Below are positions 1-9,220 of a stretch of DNA of 64,000 nucleotides, piece by piece. Every line of letters begins with the position of its first letter. Within the stretch, counting starts at the first letter, position 1. The stretch is from JAPOUP01 sp965199865 (lineage in GTDB: Bacteria; Pseudomonadota; Alphaproteobacteria; Rhodobacterales; Rhodobacteraceae), in contig CBDATU010000020.1 in the NCBI GenBank assembly GCA_965199865.1, positions 248,001 through 312,000 on the forward strand, in the 5' to 3' direction. The notes below the pieces were generated by a model. It made no database searches. It was given only the letters and a program-made list of their open reading frames with translations, and was not told where the DNA came from. A program made the translations under genes and the position numbers.

Positions 1-1660
1 AATAATGCATCTCCCATGCCGCACCTCTGGCTTCAAGCTCATAGGCCATGCTGAGAATCGGCGTAATGCCGATTCCGCCGGCAAACAGGATCGCGTGTGA
101 CACGCCTTCCTGCACCGGGAAGTTGTTACGAGGACGGCTGATACGGATCCTCTGGCCCTGCCGGAACTGCGCATGGATCGTCGACGATCCCCCTCTCGAG
201 TCAGGATCAAGCTGGATGCCAAGTCGATACCTGCTGCGATCAGAAGGTTCTCCTGTCAGGGAGTACTGGCGAATCAGACCCGAGCGCACATGGACATCCA
301 CATGCGCGCCCGCCTCATAGGCTGGCAGTTCGCCACCATCCACGCCCTCCAGATCCAGAGCGATGATGCCGTTGGCCGCTTCGCTTCGAGTCCTGATGGC
401 CATGTCGAGCCAGGGACTGGCTGTGGCGGCACTGTCGCCTGGCTTCTCCAGCACCTCGCTCGCCAGGTGCACCCTGACCGGCATTTTCGAATAGGCGCGG
501 ATCGAGTTGTTCATGGCCACGACCGGATCACCCGTCAGTTCGAATCTCTCGACGCGGCGGCGAAGGGCTTCCAGCAGAAGGATGATCTCCCGCCGCGCCA
601 GATGCATACCCATGCACATATGTATCCCCTGCCCGAATCCGACCTGGTCGTGCACTTCACGGGTCACGTCGAAACGGTCGGGGTCGATGAATTTCCGTTC
701 GTCGCGATTGGCACTGGCATAGATCACCAGAACGCGCTTTCCCCTAGGAATTATGTGGCCTGCGATTTCGGACTCCTCGGCGACATAGCGCGTGAACGCC
801 CTGATCGGCGTTGCCATCCGCACGGCTTCCTCGACCGCATTCGGGATGAGCGACGCATCGGCACGGATCTTTTCCCACTCATCCGGATGGTCGGCCAGGA
901 ACTTGACGATCTGCCCAGTGGTCGAGATCGTCGTGTCGAGGGAGGGGTTGATGTAGTCACGCATAAGCTGGGAGCATGTCTCATAGGAAAGACCGCGCTG
1001 CGGACCCACTTCGAAGATCCGTTTTGCCCAACCACCATCCTTGAGTTTTTCCGGGCGTCCGTATTCCAGCAGAAAATCACGTAGGTCCCTGAGATCATCG
1101 AATGCCTGACGTGTCCGCTCGTTTTCGGTGCTGAACAGGTTGAATGTCGCCGAGGCCCATTTCAGCATCTGATTATGGTCCACGGCGCGGGGTAACCCAA
1201 CCAGTTCAGCGACAATCGTGACGGGTAGATACCGCGCGAAGTCGGAGACCGCATCAAATTTGCCGCGGGCACAAAGCGTATCGATCAGGTCATCGGCGGC
1301 CGCTTTCAGTAGCGGCTCGATCTCCTTCAGCGCGCCCGGGAGCAGTGGCTCCGATGTAACGGAGCGTGTAAGATCATGCTGCGGCGGATCGGAGTTCAAC
1401 GTCGAGCCAACGAGAATGTCGTTGACCTTCTGCAGAGGCGAGACACCACGCGAGCTCACGAAGCGAAGCGGCTGGCGCAGAACCTCACTGACCTCCCTGT
1501 AACGCGGCAGCGCGTAGAGGTCGTGCCTATCCAGATAGACGACGGGCCCCAGTTCACGCAGTTCGGCATAGACGGGGTAAGGATCAGTGATCGTCTCATC
1601 GGAATAGAAGTCGACCGACGAAACCGGAATTCCGTTGGCAATGTGAGCCTGTATGTTCAT
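1..1660 (-). CDS. Self-sufficient cytochrome P450 fused to a PDR-type reductase (CYP116-like), 3' end outside window
   Basis: Reading leftwards from ATG at 1660-1658, one open frame runs off the window edge. A strong Shine-Dalgarno (aggaggt, about 1668-1674) sits 6-7 nt before the start, which supports it. Residues 1-400 are a P450 domain: the heme-ligand motif FGQGIHMCMGMHLAR lies near residues 342-356 and the K-helix and PERF-like segment precede it. After a short linker comes a phthalate-dioxygenase-reductase-like module with the FMN-binding RQYSLTG motif and the nucleotide-binding GGIGITPILSM motif. The 2Fe-2S ferredoxin domain expected at the C-terminus would lie beyond base 1. Such class VII P450s take electrons from NAD(P)H through their own FMN and Fe-S domains and hydroxylate small organic substrates in the cytoplasm. 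The substrate cannot be read from the sequence. The architecture is secure; assignment to CYP116 is inference. Confidence 0.9.
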   Translation of the reverse strand, partial: MNIQAHIANGIPVSSVDFYSDETITDPYPVYAELRELGPVVYLDRHDLYALPRYREVSEVLRQPLRFVSSRGVSPLQKVNDILVGSTLNSDPPQHDLTRSVTSEPLLPGALKEIEPLLKAAADDLIDTLCARGKFDAVSDFARYLPVTIVAELVGLPRAVDHNQMLKWASATFNLFSTENERTRQAFDDLRDLRDFLLEYGRPEKLKDGGWAKRIFEVGPQRGLSYETCSQLMRDYINPSLDTTISTTGQIVKFLADHPDEWEKIRADASLIPNAVEEAVRMATPIRAFTRYVAEESEIAGHIIPRGKRVLVIYASANRDERKFIDPDRFDVTREVHDQVGFGQGIHMCMGMHLARREIILLLEALRRRVERFELTGDPVVAMNNSIRAYSKMPVRVHLASEVLEKPGDSAATASPWLDMAIRTRSEAANGIIALDLEGVDGGELPAYEAGAHVDVHVRSGLIRQYSLTGEPSDRSRYRLGIQLDPDSRGGSSTIHAQFRQGQRIRISRPRNNFPVQEGVSHAILFAGGIGITPILSMAYELEARGAAWEMHY

Positions 1661-2145
1661 GCGCAGACCTCCTCTGCCCATCGGTGCGGATCCCGAAGAT
1701 CATCACATCCGCCTGTCTCAGGGCAGCGAAGCCAGCAAGCGCGATGTCCTCTCCCCTGATCCGGTTCGATGCAGGCGAAAACGGGAATCCTGAGATTTCC
1801 GCTTTGCGCATCATCTACCGGATCGTCCGGTACCGGTAGGCCGAATCATGACAGCAACCAATGTTGCGACCGAGCTGCCGTTTAGCAGCACCGAGAATGA
1901 ATATCAGCAGGAGCTCTACAGCCAACCAGCCACCGAATCGGCTCTTTACCAGTTGGGTCATCCTGTCAGGCAACCGGATCAGACACATGCGGACATTTTC
2001 ATGACCTCAAGGCTCCTACATCCCGACGGGTAGCGCCGGAACGCGTTCCCGGATTCTGACACCTGGTCGGATGCTGGCGATGTCCGGGGAATTCTCACAG
2101 ATTAAATCCAGATATTTTCATGAAGAAACCAGGGTTCGTTGACAA
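1661..2145. other. Gene-poor stretch upstream of the P450
   Basis: No convincing gene. Short frames exist on both strands but none resembles a family I know. A minus-strand stretch around 1800-1960 encodes hydrophobic peptide pieces (VELLLIFIL, SSVATLVAVMI) in different frames, as if the start of a membrane permease had decayed. The near-palindrome at about 1817-1838 (ccggatcgtccggtaccgg) is a possible operator or promoter element for the P450. Confidence 0.4.
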
Positions 2146-2723
2146 TCATCTGGCGGTGATCACGGTCGCCGCCAGAAGAAACGTCGCCCGAAAGCTTGCC
2201 GCCGTTCTGTCGTAACGGGTCGCGACGGCCCGGAACTCCCCGCTTCTGGCGAGGAAACTGTCGATCCGGTGGCGCCAGCCATACATCACCCGGTCATGCT
2301 CACGCACCGCCTTCCTGTTCGACCGCGACGGAATCACCACTGCCGATTCGCGCCGCCCGGCCTGGAGACCGGCCAGTCAGCACCGGACGCCCGGTCCGCG
2401 ACCAGCGCCCCGAAAATCCGGCCCTCCAGGACCCTTCAGGTCGTGGGCCTGGCCCGCAGGGATGGCGATGTCGACCAGGTAGCCGGGCGCGTCGGTCATC
2501 GCTAGGACCCTGCCGGTCAGGCCTCCCCGCGAGCGTCCGGCCCGAGGCCTGTCACTCCCGGGGTACCCTTCCGACCCGGAAGCATGTCCCGGATCCGTTC
2601 CCGCATGTCATCCGTCAGGACCTGCCTGCCTTCGCCCATCATACTGCCCCCGGTTGCCTGAATGGCCGTTTCGGCCTTTGCTGGCGGCACCGTAGCCGAT
2701 TCGGTCCTGTCGTTCAGATTCAA
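2146..2723 (-). pseudogene. Degenerate IS5-family (IS427-like) transposase
   Basis: Pieces of an IS5/IS427-type DDE transposase lie in order on the minus strand but in different frames and with an internal deletion. The N-terminal helix (DDMRERIRDMLPGRKG) is near 2560-2640. The central AGQAHDLKG segment is near 2440. The C-terminal NRKAVREHDRVMYGWRHRI and ATRYDRTAASFRATFLLAA stretch occupies 2146-2340. A complete member would be about 250-270 residues in one or two frames. Here the first catalytic Asp region is missing, so the copy cannot be active. Its 5' end lies about 10 nt from the target duplication of the neighbouring IS4 element. Confidence 0.8.
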
Positions 2724-2734
2724 ATGTCAATGGG

Positions 2735-2742
2735 CCCTAGGT
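2735..2742. repeat. Target-site duplication, left copy (IS4-family element)
   Basis: CCCTAGGT directly abuts the left inverted repeat and is repeated at 5170-5177. The match extends to gccctaggtct if bases of the ends are counted, so a duplication of 8-10 bp is possible. Confidence 0.75.
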
Positions 2743-5169
2743 CTACCGTGTAATGACAAAAAGGACTGAACGACAGGAATCTGTTGCTGTATGCCGGCAC
2801 CATTATGGCACAGTCCCAGATCAGCCGCACCTTGCGCGGCGCGGCGGCGCGCTCGCGGATTGGCGCGATCCTGTCGCAGGAACGGTTTGACAGCCGCAGG
2901 GCTCTCGGCCGCAGGATCTGCCGGGAGTTCGGGTTTGTCGACAGGTTGGGTCGTCTGCAGGTTGCGGGATGCATGAAAGCCCTGGCGGGCCTTGCCGACA
3001 GCTCGCCGGACATTGTCCTGCCGCCTCCGCAGGTGAAGGCGGTGGACAACAGGCCCCGTCAATTCGTGACGGGTGTGCCGGAGCCGACCGGGGTTCCTCC
3101 AGATCTGTCGAAGATTTCCGGGCTCGGGATCACGTTGGTATCGACGGCCGCGGAACGCACTCTGTGGAACACCCTGATCGCGCGCGAACATCCGCACGGG
3201 ATGGCGGTCTTCGCCGGCTGCCAGCTGCGCTATCTGGTGGGCTCGGCGCATGGCTGGCTTGGTGCGGCCGGGTTTTCCGCCGCCGCGTTGCGGGTAGCGG
3301 CGCGCGACCGCTGGATGGGCTGGAGCGACGTCCAGCGCCGGGACCATCTTGACCGCGTTGTCTGTCTGAGCCGTTTCCTGATCCGGCCCTCGGTGCGCTG
3401 CCCGCACCTGGCCAGCCATCTGCTCGGCCGCATCCTGCGTCGCCTGCCGCGGGACTTCGAGGGGCGCTACGGTTTCCGCCCCTATGTCGTTGAGTCCTTC
3501 ACCGATGCGGGGCAGGATGGCATCTGCCTGCGGGCGGCCAGCTTCCTGTGCGTCGGCCGGACCGCGGGCCGTGGCCGTCAGGATCGCGCCAGGCGGCGGG
3601 CGAAGACGGTCAAGATGGTATTCATGTATGAGCTTGCCCGGGGCTGGCGGAAGAGGCTCGGGGTTCCCGAGGTCACCCATGCGCCGGTTCTGGAGCCGGG
3701 GGACGGGACGGACGCGGCGGACTGGGCCGCAAACGGGTCTGGAGGAGCGCCATTGGGAGACAGGCGGCTATCGGCGCGTCTGGTGAAGAGCGCGGGTCTG
3801 CTGGCGGCCTATCCGGGCGGCAGGATCAACGCCAGCAGCGCCAGTGACAGCACGGCGATCAGCGCCTTCTACCGTCTCATCGAGATGCCGGCGGAATCAG
3901 CGGTCACGGTCGCGAACATCCTTGCCCCGCATCGTGAGCGCAGCATTCGGCGCCTGCGCGGTCAGCACACGGTGCTGGCGATCCAGGATGGCACGGACCT
4001 GAACTTCGCGCGGCGTCCGGGCACCGACGGGCTGCAGCTGATCGGCAGGAACCAGACCGGTGCGAAGAGCCTCGGCCTGCATCTGCATGCGACACTGGCG
4101 GTGACGGACACGGGGCTTCCGCCTGGTGTTCTCAGACTGGGATTTGACGCGCTGAAGAAGCGGCCGGAAGCGGCCGAGGCGCAGCGCGGGACCCAACGAT
4201 GGATTGACGGTTTCGAGGATGTGGTCGATGCCGTGCGCGAGGTTGGTGGCAGGACGCGGGTGATCTCCGTGTGCGATCGGGAGGCGGACTTTTTCGAGCT
4301 GTTCGATGCCCGGCGCCGTCATCCACGGGTGCACCTGCTGGTACGGGCGAAGCATGATCGGGTGCTCGGGCCGCGTCAGCCGAAACTGTTCGCGACCATG
4401 AGCGGCGGCGCACCCGATGGCCGGATCGACGTGGAGATCGAAGGGTTGACGGAGCGGCTGAAGTCCAGCCGCAGGAAGGCGCGTCCCGCCCGTCGCAGGC
4501 GTCTGGCGAACTGCGAGCTGCGGTTCCGCAGGGTGACGCTGCCGGCGACAGCGGCCGTGGAGGGCGCCGAACCGGTCCAGGTCACCGCGGTCCATATCGT
4601 GGAAACGGCGCCGCCGGAGGACGGGCCCCCGGTCCAGTGGTACCTGCTGACGACGCTCGAGGTCAAAACCGCGAAGGAGGCGGCGGAGGTTGTCGGCTAC
4701 TATCTCCAGCGCTGGCGGGTGGAAGACTTCTTCCGGGTCCTGAAGTCAGGCTGCCGGGTCGAGTTCCTGCTGTTCCGCACCGCCGACCGGCTGCAGCGGG
4801 CCATCGCCATCAACGCCGTGATCGCCTGGCGGATCATGGTCATGACCCTGCTTGGACGACAGGTTCCCGCCTGCGAGCCCGAACTGATGTTCACCGATCA
4901 TGAGCTCGACTTTCTGCGCGACTATGCGCACGAGCACGGCCTGACGGCACCGGACCAGCTTGGCGATGCCGTGCAGCTCGTGGCCCATCTCGGAGGCTAT
5001 CGCAACCGCAGGCATGACCCGGACCCCGGAAACCAGATCATGTGGCACGGCCAGACCCGCCTGAGCAGTGCCGCGCTGGGCCACCGAATCGGGTTCCTGG
5101 CTGGCCAGAGGCACGCCCTGAGAGAAAATCCATAACCTGTTGCGATGCAGACTTATCATCACTCGGTAG
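2743..5169 (+). mobile_element. Complete IS4-family insertion sequence with DruA-transposase fusion
   Basis: The element is bounded by imperfect terminal inverted repeats. The left end reads CTACCGTGTAATGACA; the right end, read inward on the other strand, is CTACCGAGTGATGATA. Matching CCCTAGGT repeats flank it directly. It is about 2.43 kb and encodes one long transposase. An intact frame, ends and target duplication imply a recent insertion. Confidence 0.85.
2805..5135 (+). CDS. IS4/Tn5-like transposase with N-terminal DruA-like (DUF4338) domain
   Basis: A protein of about 776 residues from ATG 2805 (a TTG seven codons upstream is also possible). Residues 1 to about 285 match the DUF4338/DruA pattern: GAAGFSAAALRVAARDRWMG, then NLASHLLG-type text (here HLASHLLGRILRRLPRDFE), then RYGFRPYVVESFTD. 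The second half is a Tn5/IS4 DDE transposase: an N-terminal GDRRLSARLVK segment, first Asp in IQDGTDLNF, second in SVCDREADFFELF, and the YREK signature in RWRVEDFFRVLKSG. The transposase part moves the element by cut-and-paste. DruA is the namesake of the Druantia anti-phage system, but what the domain does inside a transposase is unknown to me. Confidence 0.9.
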   Translation: MAQSQISRTLRGAAARSRIGAILSQERFDSRRALGRRICREFGFVDRLGRLQVAGCMKALAGLADSSPDIVLPPPQVKAVDNRPRQFVTGVPEPTGVPPDLSKISGLGITLVSTAAERTLWNTLIAREHPHGMAVFAGCQLRYLVGSAHGWLGAAGFSAAALRVAARDRWMGWSDVQRRDHLDRVVCLSRFLIRPSVRCPHLASHLLGRILRRLPRDFEGRYGFRPYVVESFTDAGQDGICLRAASFLCVGRTAGRGRQDRARRRAKTVKMVFMYELARGWRKRLGVPEVTHAPVLEPGDGTDAADWAANGSGGAPLGDRRLSARLVKSAGLLAAYPGGRINASSASDSTAISAFYRLIEMPAESAVTVANILAPHRERSIRRLRGQHTVLAIQDGTDLNFARRPGTDGLQLIGRNQTGAKSLGLHLHATLAVTDTGLPPGVLRLGFDALKKRPEAAEAQRGTQRWIDGFEDVVDAVREVGGRTRVISVCDREADFFELFDARRRHPRVHLLVRAKHDRVLGPRQPKLFATMSGGAPDGRIDVEIEGLTERLKSSRRKARPARRRRLANCELRFRRVTLPATAAVEGAEPVQVTAVHIVETAPPEDGPPVQWYLLTTLEVKTAKEAAEVVGYYLQRWRVEDFFRVLKSGCRVEFLLFRTADRLQRAIAINAVIAWRIMVMTLLGRQVPACEPELMFTDHELDFLRDYAHEHGLTAPDQLGDAVQLVAHLGGYRNRRHDPDPGNQIMWHGQTRLSSAALGHRIGFLAGQRHALRENP

Positions 5170-5177
5170 CCCTAGGT
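5170..5177. repeat. Target-site duplication, right copy (IS4-family element)
   Basis: CCCTAGGT, identical to 2735-2742, directly follows the right inverted repeat ending CGGTAG. Confidence 0.75.
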
Positions 5178-5593
5178 CTGTCGAATCTGGATCTTTCTTC
5201 CCCCAATTCCAGATTTCGGAGTAATTTTCGTTAAATCAATTGGATACGGAAGGAAGACCTGGAACTGGGAGACTGCGTTCGGGAGCATCGAACCTCTGGA
5301 GCGACCGTAAGACCCGCCGCGGACTTCATGAAACGCCATCTATTCGCCTTCCGATGAGGATGGGCTGAGGTGAAGGATGCATCAATGTAGTCGGACTTCG
5401 GAGCCTGGGAGCAGCATCTCACTGTGTTTCCTATAAAGCTGTCAGAAATATGTGGAAGAAGAAATGGTAAAATTCCGTATGCGATTGCCCCAATGGGAAT
5501 CATCGTAGGAGATGAGGACACCGTTGCGGCTATCCGAAGGACGATGATATCGGTAAATCCCGGGAAGATTGGCGGGATTCAGGGAGTGAAGCC
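5178..5593. other. Gene-poor stretch
   Basis: No recognisable gene. Fragments of open frame on the plus strand (for example around 5460-5580) have no family signature. The last bases supply a modest ribosome-binding site (gggagtg) for the dioxygenase that follows. Confidence 0.4.
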
Positions 5594-6500
5594 ATGCTTT
5601 CACCTGCACAGACGGAATTCTATTTCGAGAATGGGTATCTACTGGTTGAGGACGTCCTGTCACCCCAACAGCTCAGAAAAATGCAGGAGATCACCTATGA
5701 TTTCATTGAAAGATCACGCTCGGTCACAAGGAGCGATGAAATCTACGATCTGGACGAGGGGCATTCGGATCGCACTCCCAGGCTGACGCGCATAAAACTG
5801 CCACATAAACAGCATCCGTTCTTCTGGGACGTCCTGAGGAATTCAGCAATCACCGATGTGCTTCGCGAGCTCGTTGGCCCGAATGCCGTCCTTCAGACCT
5901 CAAAACTGAATGCGAAAGCGCCCGGTGGCGGCGCTGCCGTGGAATGGCATCAGGACTGGGCCTTCTATCCCCATACCAATGACGACATGCTGGCATTTGG
6001 CGTCATGCTTGAGGACGTGACCGAACATAACGGTCCACTTCAGGTCATTCCCGGCTCCCACAAAGGTCCGGTTCTCAGCCATAACGGTAGAGACGGAATA
6101 TTCTGCGGTGCGGTTGATCCAGAAGATCCGGACATCGATCTGGAAAAGGCGGTTACGATAACCGGCAAGGCGGGAAGCATGTCCATCCATCATGTGCGCA
6201 CGTTGCATGGGTCCGCTCCCAACCTGTCAGACCGTGCGCGGCTGATGCTGTTCTATGAGTGCGGCGCTACGGATGCCTGGGCCGCTCATGGGTGGGTCAG
6301 CCTATCTGCAGCGACTGCCGCAGAGCGCGCAGTGGGAGGATCTGCTCGACCGCGTAATCATTGGCGAACCGGTTCTGGAGCCACGTATGGCTGAGGTTCC
6401 CGTGCGGCTGCCACTGCCTCCCGCCAGAGACGTCAGTTCAATCTTTCAGCTGCAGAAATCGGGAGGTGCGAAAAGCGCGTTTTCACCGGTTTCGAACTGA
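5594..6500 (+). pseudogene. Phytanoyl-CoA dioxygenase (PhyH) family gene with a frameshift
   Basis: The first 230 or so codons, from ATG 5594, encode a PhyH-type Fe(II)/2-oxoglutarate dioxygenase. Iron ligands are visible in HQDW (HxD) and in the distal His of RTLHGSAPN, with NGPLQVIPGSH between them. Near 6280 the frame breaks: the codons after DAW only make sense one frame over, where the protein continues as PLMGGSAYLQRLPQSAQWED and ends at the stop 6498-6500 (total about 300 residues). One surplus G in cctgggccg would explain it. It is either a recent frameshift mutation or a sequencing error. All catalytic residues precede the break. Confidence 0.8.
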
Positions 6501-6944
6501 CGCCCCTGAAGCAGTCGGACCTGGAGCCATATGAACCGGAGCCCTGGCCCGGAATCCGGTGACTGACCATCGGTCCTGTCCTTCTCACGCGAGTGCGTAG
6601 CCATCATCATTTCCATCATGTGTGATGAGACCACCCACCATGAGTCCATCCCTGCCTGCCGGATGGAAAGGATACAGCCTTGGATCCTGCTGAATCGGTG
6701 ACAGGCTCGGTGAGCGGGGAAAACGTGACGTGGAGCTTCCTACACGGGTTCCCGTGGCCGCAGCGTCCGGGAGCGATTCATCAGCACGCTTTCGGGCGGT
6801 TGACGTCCACGGTCAGAACCCGAACCCAATCAGGACTCCGCAGGTCATGAGGCCGGCAGTGGTCAATGCGGTGGCGCCAACAGGATCACCTCGAAACCGG
6901 GTCTGACGGCAACAGCCCAAAGCCTGGTTGCCGGATGCATCCGA
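6501..6944. other. Gene-poor stretch with possible membrane-protein remnant
   Basis: No intact gene. On the minus strand around 6820-6900 a short frame ends in TALTTAGLMTCGVLIGFGF and a stop, which resembles the last helix of a transporter permease, but nothing upstream of it is readable. Treat it as a possible decayed gene. Confidence 0.3.
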
Positions 6945-7317
6945 TCAATTTTCAATTGGCATTCCGAAGACCAGGGCATCCTCGACGGCAAAGACAGGGC
7001 CGATTTCAAACTCGGGTCCCGACTCTACCAGTCCACTGATGTGACCACTCGCCGTCACCTTGACCCCAACCGCAGCTTTGCTGTCGTCGAATTCAGATTG
7101 GCACCTCTCCGTCGGACACCAAACGCCACATTTCTTCCTCGGGAACTCCAGGGATGGCTTCCAGGAAGAGTCCCGATACAGGCATTCCGGACTCCCCCAT
7201 TACCGTCCCCTTCTGGCAGGGCATATCCAGACCAGTTGGGACCAAGGGAAGCGTCACGCGGAACCGCCTATCAGGAGATGCCAAGCGCTGCACAGTCCTG
7301 AAGCGCATCACTCTCAC
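6945..7317 (-). pseudogene. Small unknown protein, frameshifted, last gene of the transketolase operon
   Basis: The start (GTG 7317, or ATG 7308) overlaps the stop codon of the upstream SDR gene, as in a coupled operon. The frame reads MRFRTVQRLASPDRRFRV and onward to MWRLVSDGEV near 7100. There it hits a stop, but the next frame continues smoothly as SEFDDSKAAVGVKVTASGH and finishes with FAVEDALVFGMPIEN at a TGA (6945-6947). Joined, the product would be about 122 residues. I do not recognise the family. The clear continuation suggests a single-base frameshift (mutation or read error) in a once functional gene. Confidence 0.55.
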
Positions 7318-8045
7318 GCCTTCATGGCTCCGTCCACGACGAATTCATGCCCCGAGCAGTGGCTTGAATCGTCAGACGCCAGGAACAGGACCATTTGTGC
7401 GACTTCGTCCACCGTACCCATTCGACCCAGGGGTACCCGGCCATCCAGCCTGTGTCGCGTGCTGCCCATTTCATCCATCATGCGAGTATCAATAAGGCCG
7501 GGATGCACCGAGTTGACCCGAACCCCGAAAGGAGCAAGTTCCACCGCGGCGGATTTGGTCATCCCGCGTACCGCCCATTTGGTCGCTGAATAGGCATGGG
7601 CTCTTGGCGCGGATGCGAGCCCGGCGATTGAGGACAGATTGATGATGCTGCCCGCCCCCTGCGCCTTCATCACCGGCGCGATGCGTCGCATACCAAGGAA
7701 GACACCCGTTTGATTGACGGCGACCAGACGGTGCCAAAGATCAAGCGAGGTCTCCACGAGCCCCTTGAGACGAAACAGGCCGGCATTATTGACAAGCACA
7801 TCGACGCGGCCATGGAGATCAATGGTCCCGCCGACCACCCGGTCCCAATCGCCCTCTGAAGACACGTCCTGGGGTATGAAGGTACAGCCGGAGCCAAGCC
7901 GACCCGCCACTTCGGCTCCCAATGCCTCGTCAACGTCCGTTATGATCACCTTTGCACCGGCCTCCAGAAACAGCTCAGCCTCAGCCGCTCCCTGCCCGCG
8001 GGCCCCTCCGGTGATAAGGGCGATCCTACCGTCCAGACGGTTCAT
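7314..8045 (-). CDS. Short-chain dehydrogenase/reductase
   Basis: A classical 243-residue SDR with the N-terminal NAD(P)-binding TGGARGQG motif (residues 13-20), NNAG near 87-90, active-site Ser in NLSSIAG and the YSATK catalytic Tyr-Lys pair. The acidic residue in ITDVDE after beta-2 suggests preference for NAD. It oxidises or reduces a hydroxyl or keto group of a cytoplasmic substrate. It sits 31 nt downstream of the enolase-superfamily gene and overlaps the small gene after it, so it belongs to the 12456-6945 operon. A role in oxidising a sugar-acid intermediate is inference. Confidence 0.9.
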   Translation of the reverse strand: MNRLDGRIALITGGARGQGAAEAELFLEAGAKVIITDVDEALGAEVAGRLGSGCTFIPQDVSSEGDWDRVVGGTIDLHGRVDVLVNNAGLFRLKGLVETSLDLWHRLVAVNQTGVFLGMRRIAPVMKAQGAGSIINLSSIAGLASAPRAHAYSATKWAVRGMTKSAAVELAPFGVRVNSVHPGLIDTRMMDEMGSTRHRLDGRVPLGRMGTVDEVAQMVLFLASDDSSHCSGHEFVVDGAMKA

Positions 8046-8076
8046 TTCGGGCCCATGAAACAGGTTGCGATGCGTG

Positions 8077-9216
8077 TCATTGTTTCACCCATTCGTCGAT
8101 GAATTCGGTAAGGCGTGAAGGCAGGGGCGGAACCACCAGGCCAGGCGCATCCGGCAGATCAACCTTCCCTTCCGAGATGGTCAGGACATCACCGCATAGC
8201 TCGGTCCTGAGTGGGTTGGCGTTAACGTCCATCTCGCACACGGACTCACTGCCTACAGCGGCCGTGACGGACAGCGCCGCCATCTGCCCCACGGCGGTGC
8301 CCATAAAATGAGGCCACAGCAAGGTTCCATCCGGCATTTTCCCGGCCAGATCAAGCGCACCCGTAACCCCTCCCCACTTTGCCACGTCGGGCTGCAGCAC
8401 CTTCATACCAGCATCTGCCATGGTCAGGAAATCGTCCAGGCTGCTGATATTCTCTCCACCGGCCAGTGGAATGGAAGTGGAGTGGGCAAGCTCCTTCCAG
8501 TCCGCCGGGTCGGAATTCGCCGGCAGAGCCTCTTCGGCAAAGGCAAGGTCAAGGTCTTCCAGCGAAGCGAGAAAATCCTTGGCCGCGCCAAGATCCCAGG
8601 ACTGGTTGCAGTCGATCATCAGTTGCCCACCCTCCGGGATGAGGCTCCGAGCATGTTCAATAACGCTCCGGTCAGCGCCGTTCAGATGGCCAATCTTCAG
8701 TTTGAAATGGGACTGGCCAAGATCGGCATGAACCGGGATCAGGCGGTCCAGATCACCAGCATTGATCGAGCTTACATAGGCGGGCGCACTGTCGTGGTTC
8801 TGCCCAAGATGGCCCGCCAGCGTCTGCCCGGCCTTGCGCAGCGCGAGATCCCAAAGTGCGGTGTCGATGCCAGCCAGGATATGTTCCAGAACCCGACCTT
8901 GCCCGATATGGAGGAAATAGATCGACAGACTCTCGCGCAGCCGGTCCTGAATCTCCCGCGGCTCAACAAAGGTCGCGCCAATCAGCCTGGCCGCAACCAC
9001 ATCCTCGATGATGTCCGCCTTATGGCGGTTCGCACGTGGAGGGAAATTTGCCCAGACCTCGCCCCAACCGTAACAGCCGTCGCTATCAGTGATCTTCAAC
9101 AGCAGCGCTGGTCGGGTTGGCATCGTACCGATTGCCATTTCCGGCGAAACCCCGCCCGTAGCCCGGATGGGATAAGGATCGATTCCGTCAACTCTTATGT
9201 CCTGCCGGAATCCCAA
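8077..9216 (-). CDS. Enolase-superfamily (mandelate racemase/muconate lactonizing-type) enzyme
   Basis: 379 residues with the two-domain enolase-superfamily layout. The capping domain occupies about residues 1-125. The barrel carries the KxK motif (FKLKIG) and three Mg ligands, in MIDCNQSW, FAEEALP and LAGGEN. The C-terminal strands contain the HFMGTAVGQMA stretch. Such enzymes abstract the proton alpha to a carboxylate and usually dehydrate sugar acids or racemise or cycloisomerise acids. The neighbours (aldehyde dehydrogenase 4 nt upstream, SDR 31 nt downstream) fit a sugar-acid dehydratase. The substrate is not predictable from motifs alone. Confidence 0.88.
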   Translation of the reverse strand: MGFRQDIRVDGIDPYPIRATGGVSPEMAIGTMPTRPALLLKITDSDGCYGWGEVWANFPPRANRHKADIIEDVVAARLIGATFVEPREIQDRLRESLSIYFLHIGQGRVLEHILAGIDTALWDLALRKAGQTLAGHLGQNHDSAPAYVSSINAGDLDRLIPVHADLGQSHFKLKIGHLNGADRSVIEHARSLIPEGGQLMIDCNQSWDLGAAKDFLASLEDLDLAFAEEALPANSDPADWKELAHSTSIPLAGGENISSLDDFLTMADAGMKVLQPDVAKWGGVTGALDLAGKMPDGTLLWPHFMGTAVGQMAALSVTAAVGSESVCEMDVNANPLRTELCGDVLTISEGKVDLPDAPGLVVPPLPSRLTEFIDEWVKQ

Positions 9217-9220
9217 ATGC

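Noticed and set aside
173..1084. 303-codon plus-strand frame opposite the P450
   Set aside because: It is the antisense shadow of the GC-rich P450-reductase gene, whose motifs are unmistakable on the minus strand.
2727..3680. 317-codon minus-strand frame opposite the IS4 transposase
   Set aside because: Shadow of the DruA-transposase gene; composition and lack of motifs argue against coding.
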